Shown here in pieces: positions 23,509-31,195 of a DNA stretch of 64,000 nt. The notes below the pieces were generated by a model, which was not told the origin of the DNA, ran no database searches, and saw only the letters and a list, made by a program, of their open reading frames with translations. The position numbers were made by a program, and so were the translations under genes. Positions within the stretch are counted from its first letter, which is position 1, and every line of letters begins with the position of its first letter. The stretch lies in NCBI RefSeq assembly GCF_009695585.1, contig NZ_VUNR01000008.1, positions 1 through 64,000 on the forward strand. The letters are read 5' to 3'. The stretch comes from Anaerovibrio slackiae. GTDB taxonomy: Bacteria; Bacillota; Negativicutes; Selenomonadales; Selenomonadaceae.

Positions 23509-23808
23509 ATGTTTGACAAGAATCATTTGACGGGCAACGGGCATTTGTCAGCGGAGGCGGCGGATGCCTTTGAAGTGCGCATGGTGCGTGAAAAGCCGGA
23601 GCTGGCAGAGGGCATCAGGAAGCTGCAGGAGCTTCTGGAGCCTGAGGTATATAAAAGGGCGTTCAGCAATATCCAGACCTTCAACAAGCGGGGGGATGCC
23701 CTCTTGATTGTCAGCGGCGGTATCATGCAGCGAACCTTTTTGGAGAGGGACTGCATTCCTGCCCTGAAGGAAGCCTTTGGCGTAAAGAGGATACAGATTA
23801 TCGGCTGA
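23509..23808 (+). CDS. Small protein resembling stand-alone DnaA domain I
   Basis: The 99-residue soluble protein starts after GCGGGGGATATAATC. From residue 36 (GIRKLQELLEPEVYKRAF) through ALLIVSGGIMQRTFLERDCI to the end (ALKEAFGVKRIQIIG), the pattern of helices, two strands and helices resembles the N-terminal domain I of DnaA, which binds DnaB, DiaA and other partners. There is no AAA+ or DNA-binding part. This is a fold-level guess from residue pattern, not a firm family match. The first 35 residues are polar. The gene sits just after repeat element A and before a convergent predicted small RNA. Confidence 0.6.
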   Translation: MFDKNHLTGNGHLSAEAADAFEVRMVREKPELAEGIRKLQELLEPEVYKRAFSNIQTFNKRGDALLIVSGGIMQRTFLERDCIPALKEAFGVKRIQIIG

Positions 23809-23892
23809 GCTGCACAGGAAATCCATGGCAGGGGACAGACTGCATGAGCTTGCAGGATTTGCATGGGCTGATGGCAGAGCATGTGGGGCATC

Positions 23893-23941
23893 AAAAAAGG
23901 CGTACCGGGCGGCATTTTTAGCACGGTACGCCTGATTTTTT
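23893..23941. terminator. Bidirectional terminator
   Basis: AGGCGTACCG and CGGTACGCCT pair around a 16-base loop. T-runs follow on both strands (GATTTTTT on plus, TTTTTTGATG on minus). It ends the 23509 gene and, on the other strand, the predicted small RNA. Confidence 0.8.
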
Positions 23942-24046
23942 GCACGAGAAAAGGGTGGAAAATCTTCCACCCTGCCCAACGGTTATATGACGTACGCCGC
24001 AATCAATAATAAGTGCGGGAAAACGGCGAGGCCATCTCTTTAACCT
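23893..24046 (-). ncRNA. Predicted stand-alone small RNA
   Basis: A consensus promoter, a structured body and a strong terminator define a minus-strand transcript of about 150 bases with no ORF of useful length. The body can form an outer GGTTA/TAACC stem enclosing CCGCA/TGCGG, then a GGGTGGAA/TTCCACCC hairpin, then the terminator. A 10-codon frame (MASPFSRTYY) sits near the 5' end, but its ribosome site is weak. Size and layout would suit 6S RNA or another housekeeping RNA. I could not match it to any family with confidence. Confidence 0.5.
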
Positions 24047-24052
24047 GAGAAT

Positions 24053-24081
24053 AGTATAGTCTTTTCTTCCTGTATTGTCAA
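24053..24081 (-). promoter_or_regulatory. Strong promoter of the predicted small RNA
   Basis: On the minus strand TTGACA and TATACT are separated by exactly 17 bases. No coding start lies downstream on that strand before the terminator, so the promoter appears dedicated to a non-coding transcript. Confidence 0.65.
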
Positions 24082-24292
24082 GAAAAATGTATAACAATAA
24101 TTATTATTTTTTTGGACTTTTTTATTAAAGGAGTCGGATTTTAGTATCATTGTATACATGAGATGCACATAATAGGTCTAAAGTAGCGATTTTGCAAATT
24201 TAATTGTCTAATGAATTTTTGTGTAGCCATTTCTGGACAACTGTTGTAGAATGAGTCTGTTAAGTCTATATTGTCATGGGGAGGCGGTCAAG

Positions 24293-24736
24293 ATGGAGGA
24301 TAATTCCAGCAACGAAATCAATGAGCAGGTTCTGGCTCATCTGCATAATTTTTATCATGAAAATCCTTATGTGCAGCTATTGGGCATCAAGGTGGAGAGC
24401 GTGGAGCGGGGGCGTGTAACCCTGTCCATGGAGTCGGAGGAAAAGCTGTCCAACTTTTATCACATAGCTCATGGCGGTGCGCTGATGAGCCTGGCGGATA
24501 CTGCCATGGGAGCCACCTGCTTGTCTGTGAACAAGAAGGTGGTAACCCAGTCCATGAACAGCTTCTTTCTCAAGGCGGCCAGCGAGGGGGCGCATCTGAC
24601 AGCAACGGGACATATCCTGCACAATGGCAGGAAAACCCTGGTCTGCGAGACGGAAATCAGGGATGAGGAAGGGACTGTTCTCTGCAAGGCAACGGCGAAT
24701 TTCTTCGTCATCGGGCAGTGCGTGGCGGAGTTGTAA
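24293..24736 (+). CDS. PaaI-type hotdog-fold thioesterase
   Basis: The 147-residue product has the hotdog thioesterase core YHIAHGGALMSLADTAMGAT (the HGG motif with a downstream acidic residue), then LKAASEGAHLTATGHILHNG and a terminal beta strand with CKATANFFVIG. Family members hydrolyse acyl-CoA, often aryl-CoA, thioesters as tetramers. The substrate is not predictable. GGGGAGGCGGTCAAG sets the start at 24293. An upstream in-frame ATG at 24251 has no ribosome site. It is monocistronic and convergent with the PRC-barrel gene. Confidence 0.85.
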   Translation: MEDNSSNEINEQVLAHLHNFYHENPYVQLLGIKVESVERGRVTLSMESEEKLSNFYHIAHGGALMSLADTAMGATCLSVNKKVVTQSMNSFFLKAASEGAHLTATGHILHNGRKTLVCETEIRDEEGTVLCKATANFFVIGQCVAEL

Positions 24737-24797
24737 GCTGTAAGCAGTAAGCTGTATAATGCAGATATGCAGCATAAGGTGCAGGATATATGGAACA

Positions 24798-24838
24798 CAA
24801 AAAGGGCGGCAACCCGTGCCGGGTATGCCGCCCTTTGC
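24798..24838. terminator. Bidirectional terminator between convergent genes
   Basis: AAAGGGCGGCA pairs with TGCCGCCCTTT around a 14-base loop that itself contains CCCG/CGGG pairing. A- and T-runs on both sides serve the thioesterase gene and the PRC-barrel gene. Confidence 0.8.
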
Positions 24839-24867
24839 CTGTCAATATTTAGTGCCCAGAGGCTGAC

Positions 24868-25773
24868 TTACTGTACGTTCATGGAAAGGTCAATGAACTT
24901 GTTGGCGATTTTTACCTTCTGCAGAACTTCCTCAGTTACGGTATCGCCCTCGTTTACCAGCACAACACCGGAATCAGTGGTGATCTTGCGGGTAACGGTC
25001 TTGCCCAGCAGGAAACGGCGATGGCGCTCCTCAGTTGCCTTGTCAGCCATCTGAATGGAAGGGTCTGCCTTTGGTGCTTCTGCCTTGGCAGGCTCTGCCT
25101 TTGGAGCAGGCTTTGCCTCCTGCTTTGGTTCAGCCTTTGGGGCTGGTGCCGGTGCAGGTGCCGCCTTTGGCTCAGCCTTAGGTGCTTCTGCTTTGGCAGG
25201 CTCGGCCTTTGGTGCCTCAGCCTTTGGCTCCGCTGCCGGTTTTTCCTCAGCCTTTGGGGCTGCTACGGCCTCAGCAGGAGCCTTGGGTGCTATAAGTTCA
25301 GTTTTTTTTTCCAGGTCGGAATCGATGACAGTTACCTGCTTGCCGAAGATGGAAATCTGGTCAGAAGTGATTTCGGACAGGCTGCCATCCCGTGCTTCAA
25401 TCTCGCACTTCTCGATTTTGCCGTTGTCGCCAACGTAAATCTCAACCACCTTGCCCTGGATAGTACCTGACTTGGTGATGGCCTTGGTGCCGATGATCTT
25501 TATATTGGCATCCATCATGGCCTCGTAGTCACCTGCATCCTCCAGCGTCAGGATGTTTTCGCTGTTGGTAACAGTGACGGCATCCTCACCGATGGCAATG
25601 ACGGAGGAGTATGGCAGCAGCTTTACGCCCCTGTACCAATCCTCGTCCTCGATGGTGATGGCGGCAATAGTGCCGTTCTTGGCATCAATGAGCAGAGTCT
25701 TGCTCATACCCAGCTCCCGGCCCTCGGTAATGCTGATTACCGGCAAGCCGATGATTTCAATACTTTTTTTCAT
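24868..25773 (-). CDS. PRC-barrel protein with a long Ala/Pro/Lys/Glu-rich linker
   Basis: The 301-residue protein has two PRC-barrel-like domains at about 1-80 (IEIIGLPVISITEGRELGM) and 85-160 (KIIGTKAITKSGTIQGKVVE). A ~90-residue low-complexity linker of APKAEP-type repeats follows, then a C-terminal domain of about 60 residues (RRFLLGKTVTRKITTDSGVV). PRC barrels bind RNA or protein partners and occur in RimM and photosynthetic H subunits. The role here is unknown. There is no signal peptide, so it is probably cytoplasmic. AGGAGG precedes the start. It follows the TPR membrane protein gene on the same strand, 25 bases apart. Confidence 0.8.
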   Translation of the reverse strand: MKKSIEIIGLPVISITEGRELGMSKTLLIDAKNGTIAAITIEDEDWYRGVKLLPYSSVIAIGEDAVTVTNSENILTLEDAGDYEAMMDANIKIIGTKAITKSGTIQGKVVEIYVGDNGKIEKCEIEARDGSLSEITSDQISIFGKQVTVIDSDLEKKTELIAPKAPAEAVAAPKAEEKPAAEPKAEAPKAEPAKAEAPKAEPKAAPAPAPAPKAEPKQEAKPAPKAEPAKAEAPKADPSIQMADKATEERHRRFLLGKTVTRKITTDSGVVLVNEGDTVTEEVLQKVKIANKFIDLSMNVQ

Positions 25774-25798
25774 GGGAATTCCTCCTGAAATTTTTTAT

Positions 25799-26833
25799 TT
25801 AGCGAGACTTTCTGCTATTGTAGATAGACTCGATTTGTGACATATATTTTTTCGGGATATCCTTGAAGGATATGCTGTCCACCCCTGCCCTGTGCAGTAC
25901 CTTCCGGGTAATCGTCAGGTAGAGGCGCGTGTCCTCAAACTGATTCCTGATGGATTCGTTTTCCTGCAGGGCAGGCAGGTCCATGGCAGACTGGATGCTG
26001 TCGATGGCCGCCTGATAGTTGCCCAGCTCCTTGTGTATGTTGGCAATGGAAACAACGATGAAGGGCGCATAGCTGTCCTCCCGGTAGCGGGTAAGGGCTT
26101 CCCTGTAGGCTGCCAGTGCCACGGTGTGATTTTTCTGCATGCTGTGCTCAAAGGCAAAGTCCAGCAGCTGGTCCATGGTGGTCATGGTGGTCATGGCAGT
26201 CAGTGCAGCAGCCATGTCATCATCAGCTTCCTTATCGGCTTCGGCTTCTTCATCGGCCTCCGCAGGTGTACCATTGGTTTCCTCATCAGCGTCCACAGGA
26301 ACAGGCTCGTCATGTGCATCCTGCGGTATATCAGGAGGCAGAGCAGGCTCATCCTGTGTCTCATCCGGCAGCATATCAGCAGCTGGAACAGGTTCCTCCT
26401 GTGTAGTTGGCGGCAGGTCAGGAGCTGCCGCAGGTTCGGCATTGACTTCCGGCTGTATGTCGGCAGCCAGGAAATGCTCTGCCCTAGCTTCCTTTGCTTC
26501 CTGCTCTGGCACTAGCATTTGCGCCTGATCCTGTTCCTGAGGCATCACCGGAAGCACAGCCGGTCCAGCCGGGCGCAGTTTTCTGTGCAGCCAGTATTTA
26601 TTATAGCAGGTTGTGCCGAAGGCTGCAAAGGTAATCATCGCCCCGGCAGTATAGTAATATGATTTTGTCAGGAACGGTGTTACCGAGATGATGACAAAGT
26701 TGATTACTATGGCACAAAGCCCGCATAAAACCAAAGAGGATAAGGGCAGCTCGCAACCGAAATGCCTTGCCAGCCTGTGAATGGACACAATCAGCAGGGA
26801 CATTACGCTTGCGGCAATAATGAAAAACATCAC
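25799..26833 (-). CDS. Membrane-anchored TPR-like protein with an acidic, proline-rich linker
   Basis: The 344-residue protein begins with two or three membrane helices in residues 1-75 (FFIIAASVMSLLIVSIH and LVLCGLCAIVINFVIISV). An acidic linker of about 130 residues follows with repeated DEPVP/DEPALP motifs and a run of Glu, Ala and Asp. A helical C-terminal part of about 115 residues has tetratricopeptide-like pairs (HTVALAAYREALTRY, GNYQAAIDSIQSAMDL). It is likely an inner-membrane scaffold presenting TPRs to the cytoplasm. It probably shares an operon with the PRC-barrel gene, which also combines a compact domain with a long linker. Function is unknown. Confidence 0.72.
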   Translation of the reverse strand: MMFFIIAASVMSLLIVSIHRLARHFGCELPLSSLVLCGLCAIVINFVIISVTPFLTKSYYYTAGAMITFAAFGTTCYNKYWLHRKLRPAGPAVLPVMPQEQDQAQMLVPEQEAKEARAEHFLAADIQPEVNAEPAAAPDLPPTTQEEPVPAADMLPDETQDEPALPPDIPQDAHDEPVPVDADEETNGTPAEADEEAEADKEADDDMAAALTAMTTMTTMDQLLDFAFEHSMQKNHTVALAAYREALTRYREDSYAPFIVVSIANIHKELGNYQAAIDSIQSAMDLPALQENESIRNQFEDTRLYLTITRKVLHRAGVDSISFKDIPKKYMSQIESIYNSRKSR

Positions 26834-26935
26834 AATATAATCACCACGATTTTACAATTTTCCTGTCCATTATACCATGAATGAGGAGAAATTTTTATTT
26901 TTTCAATTATTTTTTTGATTTGTATTGTTTTAGGC

Positions 26936-26964
26936 TTGCAAATCTTGCACAATCCCTGTACAAT
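26936..26964 (+). promoter_or_regulatory. Predicted promoter of ptsHI
   Basis: TTGCAA and TACAAT are separated by 17 bases. The start codon lies about 175 bases further on, leaving a long AT-rich leader. Within the leader CGTTGAT and ATCAACG can pair over about 100 bases. No catabolite-response site was recognised. Confidence 0.5.
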
Positions 26965-27141
26965 AATACAGCGAGACTTTATTTCGTTGATAAATTGCGA
27001 CGATGTACACAAATTTTGAGATTTTTCGAGTTTTTTTCTCTGAAAAGCAGGGAATTTTGTATTAATGTCGAATTAAATAATCAACGAAAGTATAATATTA
27101 TTATATTTAGTATATCACAATCTAAGAAATGAGGGGTAAAA

Positions 27142-27414
27142 ATGCGCGAAGAAAATTTCACTATCATTAATGCTCAGGGTTTGCATGCTCGTCCGGCAGG
27201 ACAGATTGCCAAGGAGGCAAGAGCCTTTAAGTCCAAGATTACTCTGTCTGTGGCTGCTACCGGCAAGAACTCTGATGCCAAGAGCCTGATGGGCATCATG
27301 ACCCTGCAGGCCAAGAAGGGCACTGTACTGACTGTTACTGCAGACGGCCCAGATGAGGATGCAGCTATTGAGAAGTTTGGTGGCATGATTACGTCCGGTT
27401 TTGGTGAGGACTAA
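27142..27414 (+). CDS. ptsH: Phosphocarrier protein HPr
   Basis: The 90-residue product has the histidine phosphorylation site H15 in GLHARPAG and the regulatory serine S48 in AKSLMGIM. It should therefore accept phosphate from Enzyme I and also be a substrate of HPr kinase, as in other Firmicutes. The sequence is typical in length and fold. GAGGGGTAAAA precedes the start. ptsI follows 38 bases downstream in the same operon. Confidence 0.95.
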   Translation: MREENFTIINAQGLHARPAGQIAKEARAFKSKITLSVAATGKNSDAKSLMGIMTLQAKKGTVLTVTADGPDEDAAIEKFGGMITSGFGED

Positions 27415-27452
27415 TTGAAGCAAGTATCAAATTTCGGGAGGACGGATTAATT

Positions 27453-29165
27453 ATGCCAGAAAAATTGCAAGGAATGGGAGCAATTCCAGGCGTTGCCATT
27501 GGTAAGATCATGAAGGCCGGTCAGGCACTGGATGGCCATTTGGCAGCGTACAAGCCGGGAACGGTGGAGGAAGAACTGGAAAAGCTGAATGCAGCTGTTG
27601 CTGAGGTTGCAGATGTTCTGGAAAAGAGCGTGGAGCAGATGAGGGCTGCCGGTCATGACGAGCAGGCCAACATAATGGAAGCTCACATGTTCTTGGCACA
27701 GGACCCTATGCTTACTGACGGCATGACTGCCAAGATTGAGGAGATGGGCAATGCCCCGGCTGCTGTATTGGCATCCGCTGCTGAGTCTGCGGCAATTTTC
27801 CAGTCCATGGATGACGAATACCTGCGCGAGCGTGCAGCCGATGTGCTGGATGTGAGCAAGCGCATCGCCCGCAAGATTTTGGGTATCAAGGAGCCTGAGG
27901 TGGGCGAGGATATGGTTGTGCTTTGCGGCTATGAGGTAGAGCCATCCGTAATTGCCGGTGTGCCTGATGACAAGATTGCCGGCGTTATTATGGGGCAGGG
28001 CAGTACCACCTGCCATGCAGTTATCATTGCCAAGTCCAGGGCGATTCCTACAGTTGTAGGCATCGAGCATCAGACGGATGAGATTCCGGAGGGTGCCAAG
28101 GTGGTTCTGGACGGGCACAAGGGCTTGATTATTATTGACCCTGATCCGGCTACCCTGCTGGAGTACATGGAGAAGCTGAAGCAGCAGAAAGAGGCTGAGG
28201 CCCGCTATGCTGCCCTGAGGGATCTGCCTGCTGTTACCAAGGATGGCGTGGAGGTTCAGTTGGCTGCCAACATCGGCAGCCCGAATGATGCCGCCAACGC
28301 TGCCAAGTACGGCAACAGGGGGGTAGGCCTGTTCCGCTCCGAGTTTGTGTTTATGGGCAGGGAGGATATCCCTTCCGAGGAAATGCAGTTCGAGAGCTAC
28401 AAGAAGGCTATTGAGGCGTGCAACGGCGAGCTGTGCGTTATCCGTACCATGGATATCGGCGGTGATAAGCCGCTGCCTTACCTGAACATTCCTCATGAGG
28501 ATAATCCGTTCCTGGGTTATCGTGCTATCCGCATCAGCCTGAACCGCCGTGATTTGTTCATGCCGCAGCTGAAGGCTATCCTTCGTGCCGGTGTGTATGG
28601 CAAGGCTGCCATTATGGCACCGATGGTGGTAAGCGTTGATGAGATCCTGCGCCTGAGGGCTTTCGTAAGGGAGGCAATGCAGGAGCTGGAGGATGAGGGC
28701 AAGGAATACTCCAAGAGCGTGCAGCTTGGTATCATGGTTGAGACACCTGCGGCAGCAGTGATGACACCGACCTTTGCCAAGTATGTGGATTTCTTCAGCA
28801 TCGGTACTAATGATTTGGTTCAGTATACCTTGTCTGTAGACCGTGTAAATCCGAATGTGCATTATCTCTACAATCACTTCCATCCGGCTGTGCTGCAGCT
28901 GATTCATCGTACTATCAAGGCCGCTAACGACCATGATATCTGGGCCGGCATGTGCGGTGAGATGGCAAGCGACCCGTATGCCGCTGTTATCCTGATGGCT
29001 ATGGGCATCAACGAGCTGAGCATGAGTGCACCGTCTATTCCGCGCGTCAAGGAAATGATCAGGTCTGTGACCTTTGAGGAGGCCAAGGGGCACCTTGCCA
29101 AGGTTATGGAGATGGAGACTGGTGAGCAGGTGCTCAAGTATCTCCAGGAGGCTATGGAACGCTGA
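27453..29165 (+). CDS. ptsI: Phosphoenolpyruvate-protein phosphotransferase (Enzyme I)
   Basis: The 570-residue protein has the phospho-histidine H188 in GQGSTTCHAVIIAKS and the PEP-binding barrel with NRGVGLFRSEFVFMGR, TMDIGGDKPLPYLN, FSIGTNDLVQYTLSVDR and the active-site loop GMCGEMASDP. It transfers phosphate from PEP to HPr to power sugar uptake and is full length. Enzyme II components are not in the window. GGGAGGACGG precedes the ATG. DnaA-box-like sites and a terminator follow. Confidence 0.96.
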   Translation: MPEKLQGMGAIPGVAIGKIMKAGQALDGHLAAYKPGTVEEELEKLNAAVAEVADVLEKSVEQMRAAGHDEQANIMEAHMFLAQDPMLTDGMTAKIEEMGNAPAAVLASAAESAAIFQSMDDEYLRERAADVLDVSKRIARKILGIKEPEVGEDMVVLCGYEVEPSVIAGVPDDKIAGVIMGQGSTTCHAVIIAKSRAIPTVVGIEHQTDEIPEGAKVVLDGHKGLIIIDPDPATLLEYMEKLKQQKEAEARYAALRDLPAVTKDGVEVQLAANIGSPNDAANAAKYGNRGVGLFRSEFVFMGREDIPSEEMQFESYKKAIEACNGELCVIRTMDIGGDKPLPYLNIPHEDNPFLGYRAIRISLNRRDLFMPQLKAILRAGVYGKAAIMAPMVVSVDEILRLRAFVREAMQELEDEGKEYSKSVQLGIMVETPAAAVMTPTFAKYVDFFSIGTNDLVQYTLSVDRVNPNVHYLYNHFHPAVLQLIHRTIKAANDHDIWAGMCGEMASDPYAAVILMAMGINELSMSAPSIPRVKEMIRSVTFEEAKGHLAKVMEMETGEQVLKYLQEAMER

Positions 29166-29179
29166 TAGGTGTTGATAGG

Positions 29180-29240
29180 TGTGGATAAATGACAGGTTAT
29201 GCACAGTATATAGCCACGATGTGGATAAAATTGTGGATAA
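29180..29240. promoter_or_regulatory. DnaA-box cluster 1
   Basis: Three perfect TGTGGATAA sites (complement of TTATCCACA) start at 29180, 29220 and 29232, and one TTATGCACA at 29197. All lie within 61 bases between the ptsI stop and its terminator. DnaA would be expected to bind here. There is no AT-rich unwinding region or dnaA gene alongside, so it is not an obvious origin. Confidence 0.6.
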
Positions 29241-29277
29241 GTTCCAAAATTTTGTGTATAGCTGATGTTTAATGAGA

Positions 29278-29312
29278 GGCAGCTGCCTGGTTTGCCAGGT
29301 GGCTGCTTTTTG
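29278..29312 (+). terminator. Terminator of ptsHI
   Basis: AGGCAGCTGCCTGG pairs with CCAGGTGGCTGCTTT around a TTTG loop and is followed by a T-run. Confidence 0.8.
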
Positions 29313-29400
29313 TGTGCGCGGCTTTATTTTTTGACTGGTACATAGTAGAATAATAACTGTGTCAATGATTTTTTGTTTGTGTTTGGTGGGAGATGGCAGC

Positions 29401-30066
29401 ATGCGGATATTCAAGAATGATTGGGAACAGTACCTGACGGAGGAAATGCAGAAGCCTTATTATCGGGAACTGAGGCAGTTTTTGATTAATCAGTACAGGA
29501 CGGTGCAGGTATTTCCAGGCATGTACGACATTTTTAATGCCTTGCATTATACCAGCTATGCTGATACTAAGGTATTGATACTGGGGCAGGACCCATATCA
29601 TGAGCCGGGGCAGGCTCATGGACTGAGCTTTTCAGTGCTGCCCAATGTACCGCCGCCGCCGTCCTTGATAAATATCTTTAAGGAGCTGGAAACGGATTTG
29701 GGCTGCCATACGCCGGATACTGGCTGTCTGGAACCATGGGCAAGGCAGGGAGTGCTGCTTTTGAATACGGTGCTGACTGTGCAGGCTCATAGGGCGAACT
29801 CCCATCGGGACAAGGGGTGGGAGATTTTTACGGACAAGATTATCTCGCTTTTGAATGAGCGGGAGAAGCCTGTGGCATTTGTGCTGTGGGGGGCACCGGC
29901 CAGGCGGAAGAAGGCTATGATTACCAATTCGCGGCACCTGGTGGTGGAGTCGGCACATCCGAGTCCTTTATCAGCTTTTCGGGGATTCTTTGGCAGCAGG
30001 CCGTTTTCCAGGGTTAACCGCTTTTTGGAGTCTGTGGGGGAGACACCGATCAATTGGCAATTGTAA
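29401..30066 (+). CDS. ung: Uracil-DNA glycosylase, family 1
   Basis: The 221-residue enzyme has the water-activating motif [14 protein letters not shown] with D64 and the DNA-intercalation motif [16 protein letters not shown]. It excises uracil from DNA during base-excision repair. The start at 29401 is chosen because GGTGGGAGATGGCAGC precedes it and the family begins at this point. An upstream in-frame ATG at 29359 has no ribosome site. It is monocistronic, with repeat element B abutting the TAA stop. Confidence 0.94.
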   Translation: MRIFKNDWEQYLTEEMQKPYYRELRQFLINQYRTVQVFPGMYDIFNALHYTSYADTKVLILGQDPYHEPGQAHGLSFSVLPNVPPPPSLINIFKELETDLGCHTPDTGCLEPWARQGVLLLNTVLTVQAHRANSHRDKGWEIFTDKIISLLNEREKPVAFVLWGAPARRKKAMITNSRHLVVESAHPSPLSAFRGFFGSRPFSRVNRFLESVGETPINWQL

Positions 30067-30330
30067 ATTTAAATTTCAGTTTGTCGTAGTGCCGGTTTGT
30101 TACTTCGTGCACATACTGACTAAAATGGTTTGATAGTTCGTGGACTCTGTTCAGGCATTTAAAAGGGACAGGTAGCGGCAGTATCTGTCCTTCTTTTTGT
30201 CTGAACAGATATGCACGTAGCTATCAACTATACTCTGCTGTACGATGTCATGGTAATCAATCTGACTTTACGAAAAAGCTGAAAAGGGGGAGCGTGGAGG
30301 CTGACGAGACCTGCTACTGCCGGCCGCTGT
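30067..30330. repeat. Nested inverted-repeat element, copy B (half unit with a nearly empty slot)
   Basis: It starts right after the ung stop, with the conserved end ATTTCAGTTTGTCGTAGTGC (30073-30092) and arm X. A very short P block follows (30147-30208, 62 bp, CTGTTCAGG to TCTGAACAG, containing only GGGACAGG/CTGTCC pairing). A spacer and arm Y (30266-30321) come next. It stops at the Y/core boundary, so it is one half of the full element. It is plus-oriented relative to copy A's left half. No ORF is present. Confidence 0.8.
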
Positions 30331-30355
30331 ACAAAATGGAATTTAAAAAAAATAT

Positions 30356-30384
30356 TTGACAAGGAGATGAATTTGTCGTATAAT
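30356..30384 (+). promoter_or_regulatory. Promoter of tRNA-Gln
   Basis: A perfect consensus: TTGACA, 17 bases, TATAAT. It is 35 bases upstream of the tRNA. Confidence 0.9.
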
Positions 30385-30419
30385 ACTTTTTGTTCACGAC
30401 ACAACAGTATATGATTTAT

Positions 30420-30495
30420 AGGGGTATCGCCAAGTTGGTAAGGCACTGGATTCTGAATCCAGCATGCGTTGGTTCGAGTCCAGCTACCCCTGCCA
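30420..30495 (+). tRNA. tRNA-Gln (anticodon CTG), CCA encoded
   Basis: The cloverleaf is complete. The 7-bp acceptor stem pairs AGGGGTA with TACCCCT. The D-loop contains TTGGTA, the anticodon stem CTGGA/TCCAG encloses TTCTGAA, and the T-loop is GTTCGAGTC. The discriminator base is G, followed by an encoded CCA. The first pair is A-U where Gln tRNAs commonly have U-A. Anticodon CTG reads CAG. It has its own promoter and terminator. Confidence 0.95.
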
Positions 30496-30506
30496 TTGAA
30501 ATTTGA

Positions 30507-30537
30507 GCACACCTGAGGCATTAGGTGTGCTTTTTGT
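30507..30537 (+). terminator. Terminator of tRNA-Gln
   Basis: GCACACCT and AGGTGTGC pair around an 8-base loop and are followed by TTTTTGTTTT. Confidence 0.85.
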
Positions 30538-30705
30538 TTTATGCAATAGCATATTTTAATAAAGGGCAACGGGAATGTTGCAGTATTTGTAGCATTCCGG
30601 GATGGTCATGATTTTGGTGACCGAACGGTTTTTCAGGGGGACGGAAGCTCGCAGCAAAAATCCCGATGGCTCCGGGCTGGCTGCAGGAAAAAATAAAAAA
30701 ATTGC

Positions 30706-30734
30706 TTGCACAAAATCTCAATCCATGATATACT
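30706..30734 (+). promoter_or_regulatory. Predicted promoter of rpsF-rpsR
   Basis: TTGCAC and TATACT are separated by 17 bases. The leader to the rpsF start is about 95 bases and rich in CTCTC and GGAGG segments that could pair. I could not identify the S6:S18-binding leader motif with confidence. Confidence 0.6.
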
Positions 30735-30834
30735 CATTCAGTCAAAAGGACAGGATAGTTGCAAATAACATTTGTAAACTTTCTCTGCTCTCTCGTGAAG
30801 GAGGGGGCCAAAGACCAAAGAGGGAGGTGATTTC

Positions 30835-31119
30835 GTGAGAAAGTACGAAGTCATATTCATTGTTAAACCAATGGAGGAAGAAGCAACCAACGCTGTAGTT
30901 GAGAAGTTCACCAAGTTGATTGCTGACAATGGCGGTACAGTTGACAGCGAGGATCGCTGGGGCAAGAAGCGTCTTGCTTATGAGATTAAGGACTGCACCG
31001 AGGGCTACTATGTACTGCTGAACGTAACAGCAGAGCCTGCATGTGTGGCTGAGGCTGATCGTGTAATGAAGATTACCGATGAGCTCCTGAAGCACATGAT
31101 TGTTAAAGCAGAGGACTAA
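30835..31119 (+). CDS. rpsF: 30S ribosomal protein S6
   Basis: The 94-residue product begins RKYEVIFIVKPMEEEATNAV and has DRWGKKRLAYEIKDCTEGYY, both typical of bacterial S6. S6 binds S18 on the 30S platform. The GTG start follows AGGGAGGTGATTTC. rpsR lies 76 bases downstream with no ssb gene between them, although ssb usually separates these genes in Firmicutes. Confidence 0.96.
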   Translation: MRKYEVIFIVKPMEEEATNAVVEKFTKLIADNGGTVDSEDRWGKKRLAYEIKDCTEGYYVLLNVTAEPACVAEADRVMKITDELLKHMIVKAED

Positions 31120-31195
31120 TTCATGGCTGTCCATGAAGGGTGACGTTCCGTGAGCAGCACGGGATGATATTCCATATTGAAGGAGGGAATATACT

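Noticed and set aside
30781-30834. S6:S18-binding leader RNA upstream of rpsF
   Set aside because: CTCTC and GGAGG segments can pair, but I could not find the conserved CCG-containing bulge with any confidence.
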